Shown here one piece after another: positions 1 through 5,078 of a DNA stretch of 8,026 bases. The translations under genes were made by a program, and so were the position numbers. The notes under the pieces are model-generated. The model was given only the letters and a program-made list of their open reading frames with translations. It was not told where the DNA came from and ran no database searches. The stretch is from positions 1-8,026 of the forward strand of contig DFKM01000133.1 in the NCBI GenBank assembly GCA_002373555.1, given 5' to 3'. Positions within the stretch are counted from its first letter, which is position 1; the number at the start of each line of letters is the position of its first letter. The DNA is from Lachnospiraceae bacterium UBA3645 (GTDB lineage Bacteria > Bacillota > Clostridia > Lachnospirales > Lachnospiraceae).

Positions 1-887
1 TTCAGCTGAAGCTCGGGCCCAACTGTTTCGAAGGAAGCGGCATCGGAATCAGCAGCACGCCGGAAGCCTGCGGCGCTGAGGCAAATGATTTCTTCACCGA
101 TCCTGAGGTGGATACCATCATCTCCTGCGGCGGCGGCGAGCTGATGTGCGAGATCCTGCCGCACATTGACTGGGCGGCGGTCAAAGCCGCCCCGCCCAAA
201 TGGTTCATGGGCTATTCCGACAATACCAATCTCGCGTTCCTTCTGACGACGCTTTGCGGCACCGTCTCCGTATACGGTCCGAACGCGCCGGCTTTCGGCA
301 TGGAGCCGCTGCACGAATCGGTGCGCGATGCACTGGCATTGATGGAGGGAACGAAAAAAGTATTTACCGGCTATTCCCTGTATGAAGGGGATTCCCTGAA
401 GACGCCGGAGAACCCGCTGGCCGCCTATAACCTGACAGAGCCTTCCGTAAAGCAGGGCTGGCCCGCCCCGGAAGTCTCCATGCGCGGCATGCTGCTCGGC
501 GGCTGTCTGGACAGTCTGTCCAATCTCGCCGGAACGAAATTCGATCAGGTGAAGGCATTTTCAGAGCGGCATAAAGATACCGGCATTCTCTGGTTCCTGG
601 AAGCCTGCGATCTGAACGTATTCGGGATCCGCAGGGCGCTCTGGCAGCTCCGGGAAGCCGGCTGGTTCGATACCGCCGCAGGCTTTGTCATCGGCAGGCC
701 CCTGCATCCGGAAGAAATGTTCGGGCTCACCCGGTTCCGTGCGGTCACCGACATCCTGGGCACGCTTTCCGTTCCCATCATCATGGATGCCGATCTTGGG
801 CACGTCCCGCCCATGCTGCCGTTCGCGAACGGCCTGCCGGTGGAGATTACCCTTGCCGGAAATGAATTTACACTTTCGTATCATTGA
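1..887 (+). CDS. S66-family serine peptidase (LD-carboxypeptidase / MccF-like), 5' end missing
   Basis: The reading frame is open from base 3 and ends at TGA 885-887, giving 294 visible residues. Family members are usually about 300-350 residues, so only a short N-terminal part lies outside the window. The oxyanion-loop motif CGGGEL is at residues 43-48. The nucleophile motif GYSDNT follows, with Ser72 encoded at 216-218. Glu200 in WFLEACD and His267 in DLGHVPPMLPF complete the Ser-Glu-His triad known for S66. The conserved GRP turn and the final PFANG strand are also present, so the enzyme looks intact. S66 proteins are cytoplasmic. LdcA-type members remove the terminal D-Ala from muropeptide tetrapeptides during cell-wall recycling, and MccF-type members cleave microcin C-like acyl-sulfamoyl adenylates. 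The CGGGEL and FLEACD contexts lean towards the MccF-like branch, but this is inference. No terminator is visible before asnA, so some read-through is possible. Confidence 0.9.
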   Translation, partial: QLKLGPNCFEGSGIGISSTPEACGAEANDFFTDPEVDTIISCGGGELMCEILPHIDWAAVKAAPPKWFMGYSDNTNLAFLLTTLCGTVSVYGPNAPAFGMEPLHESVRDALALMEGTKKVFTGYSLYEGDSLKTPENPLAAYNLTEPSVKQGWPAPEVSMRGMLLGGCLDSLSNLAGTKFDQVKAFSERHKDTGILWFLEACDLNVFGIRRALWQLREAGWFDTAAGFVIGRPLHPEEMFGLTRFRAVTDILGTLSVPIIMDADLGHVPPMLPFANGLPVEITLAGNEFTLSYH

Positions 888-893
888 TATTGC

Positions 894-922
894 TTTACAA
901 TCGCCCTGCAATCTGCTATATT
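894..922 (+). promoter_or_regulatory. asnA promoter, -35 plus extended -10
   Basis: The -35 box is TTTACA (894-899), followed by a 17-bp spacer and the -10 box TATATT (917-922). TG at 914-915 gives an extended -10. The start of transcription would be near 929, leaving a leader of about 25 nt before the asnA start codon. This leader is too short for a riboswitch, so any control would act on initiation. The promoter sits directly after the stop codon of the upstream peptidase gene. Confidence 0.7.
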
Positions 923-941
923 TTGTAATCAGTTTAGAGAA

Positions 942-949
942 AAGAGGAA
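942..949 (+). promoter_or_regulatory. Ribosome binding site that decides the asnA start
   Basis: AAGAGGAA lies 6 nt before the ATG at 956 but touches the ATG at 950. Ribosome spacing therefore favours 956 as the real start. Choosing 950 would add only two residues (Met-Lys). Confidence 0.65.
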
Positions 950-955
950 ATGAAG

Positions 956-1966
956 ATGGAACATCTTATCATCCCCGAGGGATATAAGCCTGCCCTGAAC
1001 ATTCACGATACCCAGGTCGCCATCAAGACCGTCAAAGATGTGTTTCAGAGGACCCTGGCAGATCAGCTCAATCTCCGCCGCGTCTCCGCGCCGCTGTTCG
1101 TCACGCCGGAATCCGGTCTGAACGACAACCTGAACGGCGTCGAGCGTCCCGTTTCCTTCGGGATCCGGGAGCAGAACGAGCGGAAAGCCGAAGTCGTACA
1201 TTCCCTCGCGAAATGGAAACGCTTCGCGCTCTACGAATACGGCTTTGATGTCGGAGAGGGCCTCTTTACCGATATGAATGCCATCCGCAGGGATGAAGAC
1301 ACCGACAATATCCATTCGATCTATGTCGATCAGTGGGACTGGGAAAAGATCATCGAGAAGAACGAGCGCACATATGAAAAGCTGCAGGACACGGTGAGAG
1401 CCGTTTACCGGGCCCTGAAGAAGACCGAAAAGTATATGGCGATCGAGTATGATTATATAGAAGAGATCCTGCCGAAGCAGATCACCTTCCTTACGTCTCA
1501 GGAGCTTCTTGACCGCTGGCCGGAGCTGACGCCGAAGGAAAGAGAATACAAGGCGGCCAGAAAATACGGCGCCGTGTTCATCTCCCAGATCGGCGGCCCG
1601 CTCTCCAACGGCAAGCCGCATGACGGACGTGCGCCGGACTATGATGACTGGAAGCTGAACGGTGATATCATCGTGTACTATCCGGTCCTCGACATCGCAC
1701 TTGAACTTTCCTCCATGGGCATCCGTGTGGATGCGCTTGCACTGGCCCACCAGCTGGCTGCTTCGGGATGCACGGAAAGAGTCGACCTTCCGTTCCAGCA
1801 GGCGATCATGAACGAGACGCTGCCATACACGATCGGCGGCGGCATCGGACAGTCCAGGATCTGCATGTTCTTCCTGCGCAAAGCCCATATCGGCGAGGTA
1901 CAGGTGTCGATCTGGCCGAAAGACGTTGTCAAGACGGCCCGCGCGAAAGGCGTGTATATTCTGTGA
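956..1966 (+). CDS. asnA: Aspartate-ammonia ligase (asparagine synthetase A)
   Basis: Makes L-asparagine from L-aspartate, ammonia and ATP, releasing AMP and PPi, in the cytoplasm. It is a class II aminoacyl-tRNA-synthetase-like enzyme and, unlike AsnB, uses free ammonia rather than glutamine. Counting from the possible start at 950, the family signatures are HSLAKWKR (84-91), GEGL (102-105), DQWDWE (127-132), APDYDDW (228-234), SSMGIRVD (254-261) and the motif-3-like GGGIGQSR (296-303), whose Arg contacts the nucleotide in this family. The length of 336 residues is close to the roughly 330 of the E. coli enzyme, and every expected block is present without a frameshift. The start at 956 is chosen on Shine-Dalgarno spacing. 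The gene has its own promoter and ends shortly before a strong hairpin, so it is probably transcribed alone. It has no evident functional link with either neighbour. Confidence 0.97.
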   Translation: MEHLIIPEGYKPALNIHDTQVAIKTVKDVFQRTLADQLNLRRVSAPLFVTPESGLNDNLNGVERPVSFGIREQNERKAEVVHSLAKWKRFALYEYGFDVGEGLFTDMNAIRRDEDTDNIHSIYVDQWDWEKIIEKNERTYEKLQDTVRAVYRALKKTEKYMAIEYDYIEEILPKQITFLTSQELLDRWPELTPKEREYKAARKYGAVFISQIGGPLSNGKPHDGRAPDYDDWKLNGDIIVYYPVLDIALELSSMGIRVDALALAHQLAASGCTERVDLPFQQAIMNETLPYTIGGGIGQSRICMFFLRKAHIGEVQVSIWPKDVVKTARAKGVYIL

Positions 1967-1987
1967 ATTACAGCAAACGATCATACG

Positions 1988-2038
1988 AAGAGGTCCCGCA
2001 TCTGGTTCTCATTTCAAAAACCGGATGCGGGACCTCTT
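1988..2038. terminator. Probable two-way terminator between convergent genes
   Basis: The arms at 1988-2005 and 2021-2038 form an 18-bp stem with one G-U wobble and a 15-nt loop. The stem starts AAGAGG and has a GC-rich core. It lies 21 nt after the asnA stop and 10 nt beyond the stop of the gene converging from the other strand. The U-tract after the stem is short on both strands (CUCUUAU on +, CUCUUCG on -), so termination may rely on the very stable stem. Confidence 0.75.
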
Positions 2039-2048
2039 ATGTTTCAGC

Positions 2049-3914
2049 TTATTTCACCGTTGCATACAGCGTGCTGCTCCACGCACCGGCGATCTTCTTT
2101 CCGTTCACCATCTTATAGGCCCGGAGCCGGAAATAATACTTTTTCCGTCTTATCAGCTTCTTGATCGTGGCGGAGACCTTTTTCTTTTTCTTTGTACTGT
2201 AGACCTTCGTATATGTCTTTTTAAAAGACTTTGAAGTCGATACCTGCAGATCGTATCCGTTCGAGAGCGGATCCGCCGTCCATTTGACGAGCGCCTGTTT
2301 CTGCCGGCGTGACTTTACCGACACCAGCTTTGCCTTCGCCGGTTTGACAGTCAATGCAGCTTTGAGCGTTTTATCATCATACCCGGCCTTCTTCGCGGTG
2401 ATCGTGATCACCGTCTTCCCATATCCGACAGCTTTGACATTCCCGTCCGCATCGACTTCAGCAACACCGGGGACGCTGTACGAGAAGGAAAGCTCACCGT
2501 TGCTTTCGATCCTCAGATTAACGCCTTCCCCGCCATATACCATGGTCAGGGATGTCTTCGGGGCTTCCAGATAAAGAGAATTGTCCGTCCTCACTTCAGG
2601 CTTCAGCAGCGGCGAGTCATCATCCGCTTCAAAAAGCCGGAAAAACTGCAGTTCATTCTGTATGGTATCCGAGACGGAGATCCTCGCGCCTTTCTTCAGC
2701 GCCTCTCCTGCCGTCAGGCATCTGTCCGTATGCGCCTTCGGGATCAGACAGTTCAGGATCCCGCTGCCGTTTGCGAACTGCCAGTACTGTCCGTCGGAAG
2801 CTTCCCACCTGGCCAGATGCAGTCTCCCGTCCGTCTCGAGCGTCAGATACCGGTTCTCGGAGATCGACCGGACGGAATACCAGCCGTTCGTGAATTTCAC
2901 GATCTGAAAATGCGTATCTTCCTTCTTCACATCATCCGTCAGGACAAGCGCGCCGCTCCCTGCAGGATCCGGCGCCAGCATGAGCTTCTTATTCATGGAC
3001 GGCGTGATCTGATAATTCCCGGATGCCAGTTCACCGGTCCTGGCGAGCACCGTCACACTCTGACTGGCGAGCAGCTCCGAACCGGCCGCATTCTGCACCG
3101 TCAGCCGGAACAGGTAAACGCCCGGATCCAGTTCTTCGGAACTGATCATCCCGGAAAGATCCGCGAGATCGCAGTTGGTGCCCGAAGGATCCACGCTTTT
3201 CACGCTGACGGCATTTTCGTCGATATGATAAAAGCCCGCAGTCACCTTCCGGATCTCACTCGGCGATGCGACCGTGCCTGCAAACGCCAGCCGCTCTCCC
3301 GCCGTGATCACCGTCGGGATCGACAGACCGCTCACATGCGCCGGCGTTACGGTATCCTCTTTTTCATCATAGGTGACCGTGCCTGCGCCGTACTTCTTCC
3401 AGTATCGGTTCTTAGCCAGATTTCCCCTGGTGACAGCTCCCGTCAGATAATTCGCGGGACGTTCAAAATGATAGCACCAGTAATAGCCCGCCTGATAAGC
3501 ACCGTACGGATCGTTCGGAACACGCTTCAGGAAGCTGAGCACACCGGGATAGCTTTTCTTCAGCTCGTACCGCAGATATTTCAGCTGGCCTTTCACAGTC
3601 CGGTAATCCAGCTTATGCTTCTTACAGTACGTCTTCAGTGCCGTAAATCTGGATTTATGCCACTGACAGATGCCGTAGCTCGTACCGGAGTCTCCGGTCG
3701 CTTTGGGATTGAAATTGGATTCCTTCTCAATATTGGCCAGAACGCCGCATGCAGCCGCCGGCGGCAGCTTCATCGTCTCCGTCAGATATTTGAATATGGT
3801 CTTCTGATTGGTTTTGCTGGCCGCTTCGGCCGTCAGCGACGGCGCAGGTGAAAGGAGGCCTGCAGCCACGCAAACGATCAAAAGAAAGCTTAAGAACTTT
3901 TTACCGACAGTCAT
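2049..3914 (-). CDS. Secreted multidomain lysozyme-like protein (phage-type lysozyme, Ig-like, ricin-like, BIG2-like, FN3)
   Basis: A 621-residue exported protein. Residues 1-32 are a Sec signal peptide: basic KK, hydrophobic core 7-22, and cleavage near AEA-AS. Residues 35-175 resemble the phage tail lysozyme family (Phage_lysozyme2). They contain GVLANIEKESNFNP, with Glu65 as probable catalytic acid, then GDSGTSYGICQW, and would cut peptidoglycan glycan strands. Residues 193-290 look like an Ig-type beta domain. Residues 297-430 look like a ricin-type beta-trefoil carbohydrate-binding module, with repeated W and LTLE/LTAG strands. Residues 447-525 are BIG2-like (VAEVDADGNVKAVGYGKTVITITAK). 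Residues 527-621 are a lysine-rich FN3 domain of the kind found on clostridial surface proteins. There is no LPxTG motif or C-terminal membrane segment, so wall attachment would be non-covalent. The RBS GGAGA (3921-3925) sits 6 nt before the ATG. The role could be wall remodelling or an attack on other bacteria. Domain limits are judged by eye. Confidence 0.85.
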   Translation of the reverse strand: MTVGKKFLSFLLIVCVAAGLLSPAPSLTAEAASKTNQKTIFKYLTETMKLPPAAACGVLANIEKESNFNPKATGDSGTSYGICQWHKSRFTALKTYCKKHKLDYRTVKGQLKYLRYELKKSYPGVLSFLKRVPNDPYGAYQAGYYWCYHFERPANYLTGAVTRGNLAKNRYWKKYGAGTVTYDEKEDTVTPAHVSGLSIPTVITAGERLAFAGTVASPSEIRKVTAGFYHIDENAVSVKSVDPSGTNCDLADLSGMISSEELDPGVYLFRLTVQNAAGSELLASQSVTVLARTGELASGNYQITPSMNKKLMLAPDPAGSGALVLTDDVKKEDTHFQIVKFTNGWYSVRSISENRYLTLETDGRLHLARWEASDGQYWQFANGSGILNCLIPKAHTDRCLTAGEALKKGARISVSDTIQNELQFFRLFEADDDSPLLKPEVRTDNSLYLEAPKTSLTMVYGGEGVNLRIESNGELSFSYSVPGVAEVDADGNVKAVGYGKTVITITAKKAGYDDKTLKAALTVKPAKAKLVSVKSRRQKQALVKWTADPLSNGYDLQVSTSKSFKKTYTKVYSTKKKKKVSATIKKLIRRKKYYFRLRAYKMVNGKKIAGAWSSTLYATVK

Positions 3915-3943
3915 ATACGATCTCCGTTCAGGCGGATTTTATT

Positions 3944-3966
3944 GGTTGAATATTAATTATACAACC
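3944..3966. promoter_or_regulatory. Inverted repeat over the -10 box, candidate operator
   Basis: A 23-bp imperfect palindrome with outer half-sites GGTTG and CAACC and an AT-rich centre. Nine of eleven base pairs are symmetric. It covers the whole TATAAT box and the predicted transcription start, the usual place for a repressor site. It has no U-tract after it and an AT-rich middle, so it is unlikely to be a terminator. The regulator is unknown and none is encoded in the window. Confidence 0.4.
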
Positions 3967-3984
3967 TTTTTTCGCTCCTGTACA
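3956..3984 (-). promoter_or_regulatory. Promoter of the lysozyme-like gene
   Basis: On the - strand the -35 box TGTACA (3979-3984, 4 of 6 to consensus) is followed by exactly 17 bp and a perfect TATAAT (3956-3961). Transcription would start near 3949, giving a 5' UTR of about 35 nt that contains the RBS at 3921-3925. It starts at the stop codon of the upstream YitT-family gene, so the lysozyme gene can be expressed separately from it. Confidence 0.65.
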
Positions 3985-3986
3985 GA

Positions 3987-4889
3987 TTATAAATATTTGT
4001 GGAAACGGCCGAGATAGGCTACGCCGTTGCTCTTGACCGCAAATACATGCTCATCGTAGTTCTTCAGGAATGCATCCAGCTTGTGCGCATCGTATTTGGA
4101 AACGACGGTATAAATGATGTATTCCTGTTCATGTGAATACGCACTGACCGCATTCCAGTAGTTGGCCGAATGATGCAGGTCATCCGTGATGAACTTCAGG
4201 ATCTTCTCGGGATCCTTTTTGGTGAAGATCGTCATTTCCGTACAGATATTCTGCTCGTGCACATGGTCGATGACCGTATTGTAGCAGACGGAATAAATGA
4301 TCGAATAGATCGCGACCGTGACGTTCATCGTCAGTGCGCAGACCGTATAGATAAAGATATTGATGATCAGCGAGAGCTTGCCGACCGAAAGATTCTGATG
4401 CGTTCTCGAAATATACATGCCGATGATATCCGTACCGCCCGCAGAGGAACGCGAACGGAAGATCAGGCCCGCACCATAACCGGCGATCAGACCGCCGATG
4501 ATCGCCGAAGTGATCTCCGATTCGACCAGAAGATCCCTCGGCGTGGGGATGAGCGCCAGCGCGATCGTTTCCACGGTGACGCACATGACGTTCCGGAGGA
4601 AGAAATTCCGCGAAAAGCCCTTATAAGCCAGTACGAACAGCGGCAGGTTCAGAAGATAGTACACGATACTGGTGATGTTGATCCCTGCCAGGGAATGTGT
4701 CATTCTGTGCGAAAATGTGTTGATCAGCTGGCTGATACCCAGTACGCCGCCGTTATAGATCCCGGACGGCACGACGAACCAGTTGATACCCGCGGCCATG
4801 ATGACCGCGCCGACGGCGGACAGAATGATCTCCTGTGTCGTGATATTGACTTTTATCTTGTGCTGCCATGCGTCTTTTGCCAAGCCCAT
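3987..4889 (-). CDS. YitT-family membrane protein with C-terminal DUF2179 domain
   Basis: A 300-residue polytopic inner-membrane protein of the YitT/DUF161 family, whose transport substrate is not established. Hydrophobic segments lie at about 20-42, 72-88, 100-115, 128-146, 170-188 and 190-204. The family signatures WFVVPSGIYNGGVLGISQLI (37-56) and GYGAGLIFRSRSSAGGTDIIG (137-157) are clear. Residues 215-295 match the soluble DUF2179 domain, including SAYSHEQEYIIYTVVS and a final AYLGRFHKY. The length is normal for the family. The start at 4889 is chosen because AAAGGGG (4895-4901) lies 5 nt upstream. An in-frame ATG at 5003 would add 38 hydrophilic residues, lacks an RBS and overlaps a probable promoter and leader. 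The gene is probably expressed from the extended -10 at 4986-4994. No terminator is visible before the next - strand gene, which has its own promoter. Confidence 0.9.
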   Translation of the reverse strand: MGLAKDAWQHKIKVNITTQEIILSAVGAVIMAAGINWFVVPSGIYNGGVLGISQLINTFSHRMTHSLAGINITSIVYYLLNLPLFVLAYKGFSRNFFLRNVMCVTVETIALALIPTPRDLLVESEITSAIIGGLIAGYGAGLIFRSRSSAGGTDIIGMYISRTHQNLSVGKLSLIINIFIYTVCALTMNVTVAIYSIIYSVCYNTVIDHVHEQNICTEMTIFTKKDPEKILKFITDDLHHSANYWNAVSAYSHEQEYIIYTVVSKYDAHKLDAFLKNYDEHVFAVKSNGVAYLGRFHKYL

Positions 4890-4979
4890 GATAACCCCTT
4901 TCGGCGCTGAGCGCGCCACGTTCCCCCTCACGGGGACAGCAAATCCTTTCGGCACTGCCTGACGATCTTTCGGATGCAA
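4890..4979 (-). promoter_or_regulatory. Structured 5' leader of the YitT-family gene, class unknown
   Basis: About 90 nt of predicted 5' UTR, read on the - strand. It can form GGCAG/CUGUC (4955-4959 with 4935-4939). It can also form a CCCC-GUGA-GGGG hairpin with a GNRA-type loop (4924-4935) and a GGCGC/GCGCC hairpin (4903-4917) immediately before the Shine-Dalgarno AAAGGGG (4895-4901). The heptamer CCGAAAG occurs three times (4967-4973, 4946-4952, 4898-4904). The last copy runs into the Shine-Dalgarno sequence. The CCCC arm could in principle pair with the GGGG of the Shine-Dalgarno instead of its own hairpin. I do not recognise a known riboswitch family. Confidence 0.4.
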
Positions 4980-4985
4980 AGAAGA

Positions 4986-4994
4986 ATGATAGCA
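4986..4994 (-). promoter_or_regulatory. Extended -10 promoter of the YitT-family gene
   Basis: TGCTATCAT on the - strand has the TGn extension and a 5-of-6 match to TATAAT. No good -35 box exists at 17 bp; that position falls in the upstream terminator stem. Transcription would start near 4979, just downstream of the terminator of the preceding gene. Confidence 0.4.
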
Positions 4995-5003
4995 CATCTG
5001 CAC

Positions 5004-5039
5004 GAAAAAGGCACCTTCTTTTTGCAGAAAAGGTGCCTT
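5004..5039 (-). terminator. Intrinsic terminator of the heptad-repeat protein gene
   Basis: Read on the - strand, AAGGCACCTT (5030-5039) pairs perfectly with AAGGTGCCTT (5008-5017). The 12-nt intervening sequence may add a few inner pairs, and a T-rich tail TTTTTCG follows. It lies about 40 nt after the stop codon at 5079-5081. The stem plus T-run is a classic rho-independent terminator and separates the repeat-protein gene from the YitT-family gene. Confidence 0.8.
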
Positions 5040-5043
5040 CTTT

Positions 5044-5071
5044 CTTATAATAGTAAATTTTTATGTCACAA
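5044..5071 (-). promoter_or_regulatory. Weak candidate promoter upstream of the terminator
   Basis: TTGTGA (5066-5071), 16 bp, TATAAG (5044-5049) on the - strand. Transcription would begin near 5037, inside the first arm of the terminator stem. That would remove the outermost pairs and might allow read-through into the YitT-family gene. The region is AT-rich, so a chance match is quite possible. Confidence 0.2.
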
Positions 5072-5078
5072 TTCTTCT

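Noticed and set aside
929..1984. Long open frame antisense to asnA
   Set aside because: It fully overlaps an unmistakable asnA, has no RBS-supported start and no recognisable motif.
3400..3914. Prophage remnant, because of the phage-type lysozyme domain
   Set aside because: The gene has a signal peptide, surface-protein domains and its own promoter, with no other phage gene nearby.
4890..4979. Glycine riboswitch before the YitT-family gene (words like CGCCGAAAGGGG, TCAGGC and GGACAG-like stretches)
   Set aside because: The words occur in the wrong order and spacing, the conserved GGAGAG P1 strand is missing and the region ends directly at the RBS. Kept only as a structured leader of unknown class.
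4890..5003. Longer N-terminus for the YitT-family protein starting at 5003
   Set aside because: No RBS in front of that ATG, it overlaps the extended -10 and the leader hairpins, and the added residues are not typical for the family. The ATG at 4889 has AAAGGGG at proper distance.
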